Assembly: GCA_036389335.1 (NCBI GenBank)
Contig: DASVQC010000089.1
Span: 1-64,000, forward strand
Source of the DNA: JAIVGV01 sp036389335
GTDB taxonomy: Bacteria; Acidobacteriota; Blastocatellia; Pyrinomonadales; Pyrinomonadaceae
Length of the DNA: 64,000 bases
Reading direction: 5' to 3'
A program made the position numbers and the translations under genes. The notes under the pieces were generated by a model. It saw nothing but the letters and a program-made list of their open reading frames with translations. It ran no database searches and was not told where the DNA came from. Each line of letters begins with the position of its first letter. Positions within the stretch are counted from its first letter, which is position 1. Shown piece after piece: positions 34,213 to 43,751 of the stretch.

Positions 34213-34706
34213 CTCGTCGTTACCTCCCGGTCTGAAAATCAGGGCGACTCCTCCGCCTTAACGAACTAAGCGCCCCCCTTCCGTGGAAACATAGCCGGAA
34301 GATTTATCGAAGAAGTCGCTAAGCCTTCACGTGTCTGGATTAAATTTTCGCAGCGCCGCCCGGTTACCTGATTCGCAGCGCGCACGCCCTTCGCACCTGC
34401 CGCCCGCCCCTTCCCCCTGACAGCCTAAATTAGAGATTGCTCCCCCTATTACCTCCGCCACGGCTGCGCCCGAGCCACCGTTGCGTAACCCGTTCGCACG
34501 TCCGTCGTCACGCTAAGTATTGCAGAGTGATTGCGCGCGACATGAAGTAACGGGTTTTCAGGTTCTTACCCCCGGCCTCGCCGACGCTTCTCACGCGGCA
34601 CGGTTGTTGTCAGTGAGAAGCGCATAGCGCCCGCCGCAGGCGACGACATTAACGCAACAAGACGCGCGACCACGGCGAGCCCCACGAGGTGAGGGACAAG
34701 CTCAAG
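34213..34706. other. Divergent leader region upstream of the polysaccharide operon
   Basis: No gene is seen in these 494 bases. They should hold the promoter of the thioredoxin-like gene (minus) and that of the large polysaccharide operon (plus). The second half is moderately GC-rich with no recognised riboswitch, anti-terminator or strong -35/-10 pair. Confidence 0.5.
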
Positions 34707-36032
34707 ATGCCCGTCAGAAATAGTAACGCCGCAAAGATCGATCACGGGAGGGGGGCCGCCGGAGGCGCGCCCGCGCCCGTGCCACAGGCGCTACACGTCA
34801 GCCGCCCCGCGTCGCTCGCGCTTCGCGCGGCGCAGGCGACGGCGCGCAGGGCCGCCGACGCGCGCGCGACGAAGCCCAAGATTCTGCTCTACTCGCACGA
34901 CACCTTCGGCCTCGGCAACATCCGCCGGACGCTCCTGCTCGCGCAGGAGTTGATCGAGCAATACCCCGGCGCGGCGATCCTGCTCATCACCGGATCGCAG
35001 ATGATCCACTCCTTCCGCATCCCCGACGGCGTCGACTACATCAAGCTCCCGTGCCTCGACCGGATCGAGGCCGACCGCTACGAGCCGCGCTTCCTCTCGG
35101 CGTGCTCGGCGGAGGTCAAGCGCACGCGCCGCGCCATCCTCGAAAACGCCGTGCTCGGCTTCGCGCCCGACCTGATGATCGTGGACAAGCGCCCCGCCGG
35201 TGTCGACGGCGAACTGCTCGACACGCTGCGCGCGCTCAAGCGCCTGAACCTCTCGACCCAGCTCGTGCTCGGCGTGCGCGACATCCTCGACGAGTCGGAG
35301 CGCACGCGCCGCAGCCTCGAAGCCAACGGCAGCTTCGAGATCATCGAAGAGTTCTACGACGAGGTGTGGGTCTACGGCTTGCAGTCGCTCTTCGACGCCG
35401 TCAAGGAGTACGGCTTCCCCGACCGCGTCGCCGCGATCACGCGCTTCTGCGGCTACCTCAAGCGCCCGACCGTGCAGACGGCGACCGCGAACCACGAGCC
35501 GCACGTCCTCGTCACGACGGGCGGCGGCGGCGACGGCTGTCAGATGATCGAGGCGTACCTCGAAGGGCTCTCCGGCCTCCCGCGCAACGTCGCGCTGCGC
35601 TCGACGGTCGTCTTCGGCCCGCAGATGTCGCCCGAGAGTCGCGCCCGCCTGCTCGAACGCTTCGGCTACCTCGCCGACGTGACCTTCTCCGAGTTCGAGC
35701 CCGATCTCGCCAAGCTCTACGCCGAGGCCGACATCGTCGTCTCGATGGCGGGCTACAACACCGTCTGCGAACTGCTCTCGTCGGGCCGCCGCGCGATCCT
35801 CGTCCCGCGCGCCGAGCCCGTGCGGGAGCAACTGATCCGCGCGCGCCTGCTCGCCGCGCAGGGGCTCTTCGAGATCGTCGAGCCGCAAGACCTCACCCCC
35901 GACACGCTGATCAAAAAAGTCCTCGCCGCGCTCAAACCCGCCGCCGTCCCGCGCGCGCCCTTCCAGCTCGACGGGCTGCCGCGCATACGCGAGCGCATGC
36001 GCGCGCTGCTCGGCACCGAGGAGGGCGCTTGA
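34707..36032 (+). CDS. GT-B glycosyltransferase, MurG/GT28-like
   Basis: The roughly 441-residue protein has an N-terminal disordered tail (about 50 residues), the first Rossmann half beginning KILLYSHDTFGLGNIRRTLL and a second half with VTTGGGGDGCQMIEAYLEGL, then ADIVVSMAGYNTVCELLSSG, the donor-binding region of MurG-like transferases. It probably transfers a sugar from a UDP-sugar donor on the cytoplasmic face. ATG 34707 is preferred; GAGGTGAGG lies about 11 bases upstream. A GTG at 34689 would add six residues. It is the first gene of a nine-gene operon and is paralogous in architecture to the enzyme at 43748. Confidence 0.82.
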   Translation: MPVRNSNAAKIDHGRGAAGGAPAPVPQALHVSRPASLALRAAQATARRAADARATKPKILLYSHDTFGLGNIRRTLLLAQELIEQYPGAAILLITGSQMIHSFRIPDGVDYIKLPCLDRIEADRYEPRFLSACSAEVKRTRRAILENAVLGFAPDLMIVDKRPAGVDGELLDTLRALKRLNLSTQLVLGVRDILDESERTRRSLEANGSFEIIEEFYDEVWVYGLQSLFDAVKEYGFPDRVAAITRFCGYLKRPTVQTATANHEPHVLVTTGGGGDGCQMIEAYLEGLSGLPRNVALRSTVVFGPQMSPESRARLLERFGYLADVTFSEFEPDLAKLYAEADIVVSMAGYNTVCELLSSGRRAILVPRAEPVREQLIRARLLAAQGLFEIVEPQDLTPDTLIKKVLAALKPAAVPRAPFQLDGLPRIRERMRALLGTEEGA

Positions 36033-37135
36033 GCACGTCTGCCGCGAAAAAGATCGGCGCGGGCGCGAAGAAGATCGTCGTGGTCGTCAGCGGGTTCCCG
36101 CGGCGCTCCGAGACGTTCGCGCTCGGCGAACTGCTCGCGCTCGAAGAACGCGGCGCGCTCGCCGCCGTCTACGCCACCAAGCCGGGCGAAGGCGGCGCGT
36201 CGCAGCCGGGGTGCGAACGCCTGCTCGCGCGCGTGCGTCACCTGCCAGACGCCGCGCCGGAACAACAAGCCGCGTTCATGATCGCGGACCTCGCGGGGCA
36301 GAGCGTCGCGGGCTTCCACGGCTACTTCGCGCACACGCCCGCCGACGTCGCCGCGCGCGCCGCCGCGCGCCTCGGCGTGCCCTACGGCTTCAGCACGCAC
36401 GCGCGCGACGCGCGCAAGGTCGCGCCCGACGTGCTTGCCGGGCGCGCTCGCGAAGCCGCGTGCGTCGTCGCGTGCAACACGGACGTGGCCCGAGAGATCG
36501 AGCGCACGGGCGCGCGCGTACACCTGCTGCCGCACGGCGTAGACCTCCGACGCTTCCGCCCCCGCCCCGCCCCCGCGGGCGAGACGCTGCGGCTGCTCGC
36601 CGTCGGTCGCCTCGTCGAGAAGAAAGGCTTTCACGTGCTCGTCGCGGCGGCGGCGCGACTCAAGTCGCCCTTCCGCCTCCGCATCGTCGGGGAAGGGCGG
36701 GAGCGCGGACGCCTGCTCGATCTGATCGACGAGCACGACTTGTCCGACCGCGTCACGCTCGACGGCGCGCTGACGCACGCCGAGCTGCCCGCCGCCTACG
36801 CCGACGCGCACGCCGTCGTCGTGCCTTCGATCCGAGATCGGTCGGGCGACCGCGACGGCCTGCCGAACGTCGTGCTCGAAGCGATGGCGTGCGCGCGCCC
36901 CGTCGTCGCGAGCCGCATCAGCGCCGTCGGCTCTGCCGTCACGCACGACGAGACGGGGCTGCTCGTCCCGCCCGGGGATTCTCGCGCGCTCGCCGCCGCG
37001 CTCGAACAACTCTCCGCCGATAGTGCGCTGCGCGAACGCCTCGGGCGCGGCGGGCGCGAGCGCGTCGAGCGCGACTACGAAGTCGGTCGCTGCGCCAAGC
37101 GCCTCTGCGACCTGTTGGGTGATGTCTATGCCTGA
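36029..37135 (+). CDS. Glycosyltransferase family 4 (first of two)
   Basis: The 368-residue GT-B enzyme starts at TTG 36029, overlapping the upstream stop (TTGA), with GAGGAG 5 bases before it; no ATG is available near. The N-terminal half has VVVVSGFPRRSETFALGELL and FHGYFAHTPADVAARAAARL. The C-terminal half has LLAVGRLVEKKGFHVLVAAA and the E-x7-E-type donor motif region DRDGLPNVVLEAMACARPVV. These are typical GT4 features. Its partner gene downstream is close in sequence. The donor and acceptor are unknown. Confidence 0.88.
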   Translation: MSTSAAKKIGAGAKKIVVVVSGFPRRSETFALGELLALEERGALAAVYATKPGEGGASQPGCERLLARVRHLPDAAPEQQAAFMIADLAGQSVAGFHGYFAHTPADVAARAAARLGVPYGFSTHARDARKVAPDVLAGRAREAACVVACNTDVAREIERTGARVHLLPHGVDLRRFRPRPAPAGETLRLLAVGRLVEKKGFHVLVAAAARLKSPFRLRIVGEGRERGRLLDLIDEHDLSDRVTLDGALTHAELPAAYADAHAVVVPSIRDRSGDRDGLPNVVLEAMACARPVVASRISAVGSAVTHDETGLLVPPGDSRALAAALEQLSADSALRERLGRGGRERVERDYEVGRCAKRLCDLLGDVYA

Positions 37136-38492
37136 GACGAAAACAGACTCGACGCGGGCGGCGAACGGGGGGGCGATAGCCTACGTCCTCAAAGGCTACC
37201 CGCGCCTCTCCGAGATGTTCATCACGAGCGAGATTTTTCGGCTCGAACAACTCGGCGTCCGCCTGCGCCTCTACGTCATCAAGCCGGCTGACGAGGCGCG
37301 CGGGCGCGGCATCGTCCGCCGCATCAAGGCGCGGCCCGATTACTTGCCCGCGACGACTTCGCTCTCGAACACCACGCTGCGCCGCTGGCTCTCGCTCCAC
37401 TTCAAAGACTTCACGCCCGCCCTGCGACGCGTCGCGCGGCGACGCCCCGCGGGCTTTGCGCGCGCCGCCCTCGCCGCGCTCGCGCAGGGCCTGCGCGCGC
37501 GCCGCACCTTCTGGTCGCCGCCGCGCAAGGTCTATCTTAAAGAGTTCCTGCAAGCGGCGTCGGTCGCCTCCCGCGTGCTCGACGACCCGGAGGTGCGCCA
37601 CCTCCACGCGCACTTCTCGCACGGCGCGACCACCGTCGCGTGGCTCGCCTCGATGATGACGGGGCTGCCGTTCTCCTTCACCGCGCACGCCAAAGACATC
37701 TACTGCGAATCGCTCAACCCCGCCGGGCTGCTCGCGCGCAAGATGCGCGCCGCGCGCTTCGTCGTCACCTGCACAGACGCGAACCGCGAGCACCTGCTCA
37801 AGGTCGAGCCGCGCGCCTCTGTCCGCTGCGTCTACCACGGCCTGAACGCCGAGTTCACCGGGCTGCTCGATCAAACGGCGGCGGCCACGGCGGCGGCGGA
37901 CGCGCAGCCGCTCACGCAGCCGTCGCCGCTGCTGCGCGCGCTCGGCGTCGGGCGGCTCGTCGAGAAGAAAGGTTTCGACGTGCTGGTCGAAGCGTGCGGC
38001 ATCCTGCGGCGGCAGGGCGTCGCCGTCGAGGCCCTGATCGTCGGCGAGTCGGGCGAGCACGAGGCGGAGATTCGTCGCCGCATCGCGGAGCTTGATCTCG
38101 GCGCGCACGTCCGCCTCGCGGGGCCGATGGAGCAGGCGCGGCTTTACGAAGAGTACAAGAGCGCGGGCGCGTTCTGCCTGCCGTGCCGCGTGCTCGACAA
38201 CGGCGACCGCGACGGCATCCCGAACGTGCTCGTCGAGGCGATGGCGTGCGGCCTGCCCGTCGTCACCACCGCCGTCTCCGGCATCCCCGAAGTCGTCAGC
38301 GACGGCGTCAACGGCCAGCTCGTCCCGCCCGACGATCCGCAGGCGCTCGCCGACGCCCTGCGCAGACTCGCGCGCGAGCCTCGCTTCGCCAGCCGCCTCG
38401 CGAGCGCGGGCCGGGAGACCGTGCGCCAGCGCTTCGACGGCGACCGCTTCGCCGCGCAGCTCGCCGCGCTCTTCCGGGAGGCCACGCGATGA
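37128..38492 (+). CDS. Glycosyltransferase family 4 (second of two)
   Basis: The roughly 454-residue GT4 enzyme shows YVLKGYPRLSEMFITSEIFR at the N-terminus, HAHFSHGATTVAWLASMMTG, FSFTAHAKDIY, then LGVGRLVEKKGFDVLVEACG and NGDRDGIPNVLVEAMACGLP. The pattern is that of colanic-acid/exopolysaccharide GT4 enzymes. Its start overlaps the preceding gene by 8 bases (ATG 37128; ATG 37122 is the alternative), so translation is coupled. With the preceding GT4 it probably arose by duplication. Confidence 0.88.
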   Translation: MPETKTDSTRAANGGAIAYVLKGYPRLSEMFITSEIFRLEQLGVRLRLYVIKPADEARGRGIVRRIKARPDYLPATTSLSNTTLRRWLSLHFKDFTPALRRVARRRPAGFARAALAALAQGLRARRTFWSPPRKVYLKEFLQAASVASRVLDDPEVRHLHAHFSHGATTVAWLASMMTGLPFSFTAHAKDIYCESLNPAGLLARKMRAARFVVTCTDANREHLLKVEPRASVRCVYHGLNAEFTGLLDQTAAATAAADAQPLTQPSPLLRALGVGRLVEKKGFDVLVEACGILRRQGVAVEALIVGESGEHEAEIRRRIAELDLGAHVRLAGPMEQARLYEEYKSAGAFCLPCRVLDNGDRDGIPNVLVEAMACGLPVVTTAVSGIPEVVSDGVNGQLVPPDDPQALADALRRLAREPRFASRLASAGRETVRQRFDGDRFAAQLAALFREATR

Positions 38493-40342
38493 AGGCGCGC
38501 GCGAAGCGACAGCCGAGCCCGGCGGGCGCGACGGCGCGGCAGGCGGGCGCGGAACGACCGGCCATCTGGCCGCGCATGTGGCGCGCCTTCGCGCCCGACC
38601 TGCGACCGCACCGCCGCACGCTCGCCGCGGCTTACCTCTTCCGCCTGCTCTCGGTCGGGGCGGCAGTCGTCTCTCCGTGGGCGCTCAAGCTGATCATCGA
38701 CAACGTCATCGCCGCGCGCCCGCTGCCGCGCGCCCTGCGCCCCATCGGCGCGAACCTTTCGCCCGCGTCGCTCGTCGTGGGGCTGACGGTCTTCTTCGTC
38801 GCGGTGACCGTGGTCGGCGCGGTGACGAACGCGCTCGAAAAGAATCTGAGCGCGCGCGTGCGCGAGCGCCTGACGCTTGAGCTGCGCGACCGCCTGCTGG
38901 CGCACCTGCAAACCCTGCCGCCGACTTTCCGCACGAACAACCGCAGCGGCGAGCTGGTGCTGCGCCTCGTGGACGACTCCGATCTCTTCGTCCGCATCGT
39001 CACCAAGACGCTGCCCGTGCTCTTCCAGAACGTCGCCACCGTGCTGCTCATCGTCGTCGTCATGCTCTGGCTCGACCTGCGCCTCGCCGCGTTCGCCGTC
39101 GTGCTCGTGCCCGTGCTCGTCGCCGTCATCCGGCACTACAGCACGAGCCTCTGGGCGGCCTCGCGCGACAAGCGGCGGCACGAGGGCAAAGTCTCGGGGC
39201 TGGCGCAGGAGATCGTGCGCGGGCTGCCCGTGATTCAGGCCCTCGGCGGCGAACAGCACGCGCGCGCGCGCTTCGGGCGGACGAACAAGAAGCGCCTGCG
39301 CGCCGGGATAGAGGAGACGCGCGTCGCCGTCCGCATGGAGCAGACGCTACAGATCATGCAGGGCCTCGCGCTCGCCGCGACCACGGGCGTCGGCGCGCTG
39401 CTCGTGCTGCGCGGGCAGCTCACGGTCGGCGAGCTGACGGTCTTCGTCGCCTACGTCTCGCAGCTCTTGAAGCCCATCGAGAAGTTGAACGACCTCTCGG
39501 AGACCGCGGGCCGCGGCTTCGCGGGCGGCGAGCGACTGCTCTCGCTGCTCGCGCACGAGCCAGCCGTGCGCGAAGCGCCGGGCGCGGTCGAAATCGGGCG
39601 CGCGCGGGGCGTCGTCGAGTTCCGCGACGTGTGGTTCAAGTACCCGGACGACGAGGCGCGCGACGAGTTCGTGCTGCGCGGCGTGGGGATGCGGCTCGAA
39701 CCGGGCCGGCTCGCCGTGCTCGTCGGGCAGAGCGGCGCGGGCAAGAGCACGATCATGAGCCTGCTCGTGCGCCTCTTCGATCCGACGGAGGGCGACATCC
39801 TGCTCGACTCGCGCCCGCTGCGCGAGATCGCCCTGCGCTCGCTGCGCGCGCAGGTCGCCGTCATGACGCAGGACACGCACCTCTTCTCCGTCTCGCTCCG
39901 CAAGGACCTCGACCCCGACGGCGCCGAGGTGACGGCGGAAAAAATCTGGGACGCGCTCAAGCTCGTCGCGCTCGACGACTTCGTGCGCGCGCTGCCCGAA
40001 CAGCTCGACACGAAGCTCGGCGAAGACGCGCTCAACCTGTCGGGAGGGCAGCGCCAGCGCCTGTCGCTCGCGCGCGCGTTCCTCCTCGACCGCCCCGTGC
40101 TGCTGTTGGACGAGCCGCTCGCCAACGTGGACGACGCCTCCGCCGCGGTCATCCTGCGCGCCCTCGAACGCCTGCGCGCCGACCGCACGTGCCTCGCCAT
40201 CACGCACCAGACTGCGATGCTCGACTACGCCGACGTGATCTACCGGCTCGAAGGCGGTCGCGTGCTCGTGGAAGAACCGGCGGGCGTCGATCAAAGACCG
40301 CGCCGGGCGTCGTTCTCCGGCGTGCGGAGGCTCGCGCGATGA
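38489..40342 (+). CDS. ABC exporter with fused permease and ATPase (glycan/lipid exporter)
   Basis: The 617-residue half-transporter has a 40-residue basic N-terminal tail, six transmembrane helices (about 45-335) and a nucleotide-binding domain with Walker A GQSGAGKST, signature LSGGQRQR and Walker B LLLDEPLANVD. The start ATG at 38489 overlaps the GT4 stop by ATGA. Its position between glycosyltransferases and modifying enzymes suggests that it flips a lipid-linked glycan or exports a short oligosaccharide. There is no Wzx flippase in the operon, so this may replace it. Confidence 0.87.
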   Translation: MKARAKRQPSPAGATARQAGAERPAIWPRMWRAFAPDLRPHRRTLAAAYLFRLLSVGAAVVSPWALKLIIDNVIAARPLPRALRPIGANLSPASLVVGLTVFFVAVTVVGAVTNALEKNLSARVRERLTLELRDRLLAHLQTLPPTFRTNNRSGELVLRLVDDSDLFVRIVTKTLPVLFQNVATVLLIVVVMLWLDLRLAAFAVVLVPVLVAVIRHYSTSLWAASRDKRRHEGKVSGLAQEIVRGLPVIQALGGEQHARARFGRTNKKRLRAGIEETRVAVRMEQTLQIMQGLALAATTGVGALLVLRGQLTVGELTVFVAYVSQLLKPIEKLNDLSETAGRGFAGGERLLSLLAHEPAVREAPGAVEIGRARGVVEFRDVWFKYPDDEARDEFVLRGVGMRLEPGRLAVLVGQSGAGKSTIMSLLVRLFDPTEGDILLDSRPLREIALRSLRAQVAVMTQDTHLFSVSLRKDLDPDGAEVTAEKIWDALKLVALDDFVRALPEQLDTKLGEDALNLSGGQRQRLSLARAFLLDRPVLLLDEPLANVDDASAAVILRALERLRADRTCLAITHQTAMLDYADVIYRLEGGRVLVEEPAGVDQRPRRASFSGVRRLAR

Positions 40343-42390
40343 CGGGCCGAACGATGACGACTCAAGCGGCCACGCAACCGGAGGCGACTCAGGCGGCGAA
40401 CCGCGCGCCGGTAAGGCCGCGCCCGGTCTTCTGCGTCGTCGCAGACTCTTACCGCGACCTCGCCGTCGCCGACGCGGTCTGCGCGGGTCGTTTCACGCAC
40501 GCGGGGCTGACGCTCGATCTCGGCGTCGAGCCCGACTGGGCGACGCGCGGGCTGCCGCCCGACGCCGAGTGGCGCATCGAGTGGAGCAAGTTCTATTACG
40601 GGCTCGATCTCGCGCACGCCTACCGGGAGACGGGCGACGAGAGGTACCCGCGCGCGTGGGAGCGTCTGGTGCGCTCTTGGATCGAACAGGTGCCCGCGGG
40701 CTCCGACTCAAGCGACGTGACGGCGCGCCGCGTCCAGAACTGGATTTACGCTTGGGACTCTTTCGCCGCCGCGCCGCGCCCCGCGCCTTTCGCTGAAGGC
40801 TTCGAGGGCGCGCTCCTCGCGAGCCTCGCGGGGCAGATCGCGCACGTGCGCGCGCACCTCACGCCCGAGCGCAACCACCGCACGCTCGAACTCTACGCGC
40901 TCTTCGTCGCCGCGCTCGCCCTGCCGCAGCTAGACGAAGGGGGCGCGCTGCTCGGCTTCTCCGTCAGCGAACTCCACCGCAACCTGCTGGAGGACGTCCG
41001 CCCCGACGGCGTCCACCGCGAGCACTCGACGCACTACCACATGCTCGTGCTCCGCTCATTCTTGGGCGCGCGCGAGAACGCGCGACGCTTCGGCCTCAGC
41101 TTCCCCGAAGGGTTCGACGCGCACCTTCAGCGCGCCTGCGACTTCGCCATGCACTGTCACAGGCCCGACGGCTCGATCCCCGCGCTCTCCGACAGCGACA
41201 CGGGGGCCTACGCCGACCTGCTCGCGCTCGCGGCTGATCTGTTCGACCGCCCCGATTACCTCTACGTCGCAACTTCCGGCGCGCGGGGCGCGCAGCCGGA
41301 GCGCCGCAACGTCAGCTTCCCCGACGGCGGCTACTTCATCCAGCGCAGCGCGTGGGGCGAGGACGGTGAGCCGTTCCGCGACGCGCGTTTCCTGATCCTC
41401 GACGCGGGCGCAATCGGCGACGGCGGCCACGGCCATTACGATCTGCTGAGCGTCGAGATCGCCGCGCACGGTCGCCCGCTCGTCGTCGATCCCGGTCGCT
41501 ACACCTACTCGGAGCACGGGGAGAACTGGCGCCGGTGGTTCAAGGGCACGGCGGCGCACAACACGGTCTGCGTCGACGGTCTGGATCAGACGCCTTACCG
41601 CTGCGGCAAGCCGAAGGGCGGGGCGGCGGGCGGGCGCGTGCTCGAACGGCTGGGCGCGCCCGACCTCGACGCGCTCTCAGCCCTCGCCGTCAGCCCCGCC
41701 TACGAAGCGCGCCACACGCGCCGCGTCTTCTTCGTCGCGGGCGAATACTGGCTCGTCGTCGATCACCTGCGCGGCGAGCGCCCGCACACCTACGACCTGC
41801 GCTTCCACCTCGCGCCGGAGGCTTGGCGGCAGACGCGCGTCGAGTCGAACGGGGCGAACAACGTGGTGCGCGCGCCGGGCCTCGCGCTCGTCTTCGAAGC
41901 GGCGCGCGCGCCGCGACTCGAAGCGGGCTGGGTCGCGCCCGTCTACGGCGTCAAGCACCCCGCGCCGGTCGTCAGCGTGGTCGCGGCGGGCGAAGCGGAG
42001 TCGTGCTTCTTCACGCTGGTCGCGCCGCTCGCCGCCGCCGCGCCCGCCCCCCAGCTTCTCGTCCTCGACGCGAAGGGCGAAAGCCCTCGCGCGGCGCGCG
42101 TCCGCGTCGCGGGCGTCGGCGCAGGAGGCGCGGCGACCGATCTGTTGACGTGGGGCCGCGGGACGCGGGAGTTCGATCTCGGGGCGTTGCAGGGACGCGC
42201 GGCGGTCGCGTGGGCGCGGACTTCCGCCGCGGGGGAACTGCAATCGTTCACCGCCTGCCAAGTGCGGCGGGTGAGCTGGTCGGCGCGGGGCAAGGCGGGC
42301 GTGTTCTTTTCGGAAGCGCGACCGGCGCGCTGGGTCACGTGGGACGAGCGGCGCGGGCTCCTGTATGACGCGCAGGGGGGAGGGGAATGA
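40339..42390 (+). CDS. Heparinase II/III-family polysaccharide lyase-like protein
   Basis: The 683-residue protein has the alpha/alpha-toroid N-terminal half and beta-sandwich C-terminal half of the heparinase II/III family. Visible family motifs are REHSTHYHMLVLRSF (catalytic-region His/Tyr, about residue 240), FPDGGYFIQRSAWG and IGDGGHGHYDLLSVEIAAHG. No signal peptide is seen in the first 40 residues, which is odd for a secreted lyase and suggests a cytoplasmic or biosynthetic role. The start overlaps the ABC gene by ATGA. By analogy with EPS operons it may trim or release the polymer; this is inference. Confidence 0.85.
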   Translation: MTGRTMTTQAATQPEATQAANRAPVRPRPVFCVVADSYRDLAVADAVCAGRFTHAGLTLDLGVEPDWATRGLPPDAEWRIEWSKFYYGLDLAHAYRETGDERYPRAWERLVRSWIEQVPAGSDSSDVTARRVQNWIYAWDSFAAAPRPAPFAEGFEGALLASLAGQIAHVRAHLTPERNHRTLELYALFVAALALPQLDEGGALLGFSVSELHRNLLEDVRPDGVHREHSTHYHMLVLRSFLGARENARRFGLSFPEGFDAHLQRACDFAMHCHRPDGSIPALSDSDTGAYADLLALAADLFDRPDYLYVATSGARGAQPERRNVSFPDGGYFIQRSAWGEDGEPFRDARFLILDAGAIGDGGHGHYDLLSVEIAAHGRPLVVDPGRYTYSEHGENWRRWFKGTAAHNTVCVDGLDQTPYRCGKPKGGAAGGRVLERLGAPDLDALSALAVSPAYEARHTRRVFFVAGEYWLVVDHLRGERPHTYDLRFHLAPEAWRQTRVESNGANNVVRAPGLALVFEAARAPRLEAGWVAPVYGVKHPAPVVSVVAAGEAESCFFTLVAPLAAAAPAPQLLVLDAKGESPRAARVRVAGVGAGGAATDLLTWGRGTREFDLGALQGRAAVAWARTSAAGELQSFTACQVRRVSWSARGKAGVFFSEARPARWVTWDERRGLLYDAQGGGE

Positions 42391-43751
42391 GCGCGCCGCG
42401 TTCACAGCCCGCCGCCCGCACGCGCGCCGGATCGCACGCGGGGCTGGCGCGCGATCCGCGCCTCCCGCAGCGCGACGTGCTGCTCGACGAGCGCGCCGTG
42501 GCGAGTCGTTTGTCGGCAACGCTCGGCGCGAACGGCCAACTCGCCATCACCGACTGCGAGCGCGTCCGCACGAAGTACCGCGCGGGTGACAGCCTCCGCG
42601 TGCTGCACCGCGTCCGCGTCGGCGGCGTGAGCTACACGGTCGCCGCGCGCGCCTACGCCGCGGGCGAGAGCCTTCGCGCGTATGAGCGCGCGGCTGCGTC
42701 GGCGGTTGACTGCGCGCCGCTGCGCGGGGTGCTTCACGACGCCGAGCTTGAGACGGTCTTCTGGACTTTCCCGAACGACCGCAAGCTCGCCGCGCTCAGC
42801 GCGCTGCGCGACGCCGCGCCGGGGTGGGCGCGGCGGCTCGCGCCGGGGTGGATCAGCAGCCGCGTCGTCGCCTACGCGCCGGAGAAGTGCGCCACCGCCG
42901 AATGTCTCGACCCGCGCTCGCGCGTCGTCGCCTACGCGAAGGTTTACGCGGGCGACGAAGGGCGACGGGTTTACGACACTTACCGCGCGCTCGCGCGACG
43001 GTTGCCGACGGGCGACGCGGAAATCACGATCCCGCGCGCGCTCGCTTACGACGAAACGCACCGCACGCTGCTGCTCGCGCCCGCCGCCGGGGCGCGCATC
43101 GCAGACCTTAGCGACGAAGAGTTGCCGCGCGGCTACCGGCGGCTCGGGGCCGCGCTCGCCGCGCTGCACAACGCGCCCGCGCCCGAAGGCTTGCAGCCGT
43201 TCACACGTCTTGACGCGGGGCGACTGAGACGGGCCGCGCGGGCCATCGCCGGGGCGCGCCCCGACGTGCGGCGCGAGGCTTGCGATCTCGCGGACGAACT
43301 CGAACGCCGACGCGCCCGGCACGGTGCGGAGCCGCGCGTCTGCCTGCACGGCGACGTCCATTCGAAGAACGGCATCCTGCGGGGCGAACGGCTCACGCTC
43401 ATCGATCTCGATCAGTGCGGGACGGGTCACGCGGCGGCAGACCTCGGCAGCCTGCTCGCGAGCCTGACCTACAGCCGCCTCACCGCCGACGCCGCCTACT
43501 CTCCCGCGGACGCCACGGCGCACCCCTCGACGCACACCCAGGGGGGCGCGCTCGCCGACGCATTCCTCTCCGGCTACTCGTCCGTGCGCGAGCTGCCCGC
43601 GCCGGAGTCGCTGCGCTGGCACACGGCAGCCGCCCTGCTCGCCGAGCGCGCGCTGCGCGCCGTCAACCGGGTTCGCCCCGAAGGTCTCGCGCGCCTGCGC
43701 GAACTGCTCCGCGAGGCGGCGGAGATTTTGCGGAAAGGGGGCGCGCGATGA
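42387..43751 (+). CDS. APH/choline-kinase-like phosphotransferase
   Basis: The 454-residue protein has a eukaryote-like small-molecule kinase fold. The catalytic loop is HGDVHSKNGIL (about residues 320-330) and the metal-binding segment is LIDLDQCG. The N-terminal half (about 30-180) is long and diverged, with repeated Ala/Arg-rich sequence. The start overlaps the heparinase gene by ATGA. Such kinases in polysaccharide operons may phosphorylate a sugar or lipid acceptor. The substrate cannot be read from sequence. Confidence 0.82.
   Translation: MSAPRSQPAARTRAGSHAGLARDPRLPQRDVLLDERAVASRLSATLGANGQLAITDCERVRTKYRAGDSLRVLHRVRVGGVSYTVAARAYAAGESLRAYERAAASAVDCAPLRGVLHDAELETVFWTFPNDRKLAALSALRDAAPGWARRLAPGWISSRVVAYAPEKCATAECLDPRSRVVAYAKVYAGDEGRRVYDTYRALARRLPTGDAEITIPRALAYDETHRTLLLAPAAGARIADLSDEELPRGYRRLGAALAALHNAPAPEGLQPFTRLDAGRLRRAARAIAGARPDVRREACDLADELERRRARHGAEPRVCLHGDVHSKNGILRGERLTLIDLDQCGTGHAAADLGSLLASLTYSRLTADAAYSPADATAHPSTHTQGGALADAFLSGYSSVRELPAPESLRWHTAAALLAERALRAVNRVRPEGLARLRELLREAAEILRKGGAR

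Noticed and set aside
34563..34706. Cyclic-di-GMP (GEMM) or other riboswitch before the polysaccharide operon
   Set aside because: The conserved core elements of known riboswitches could not be located.
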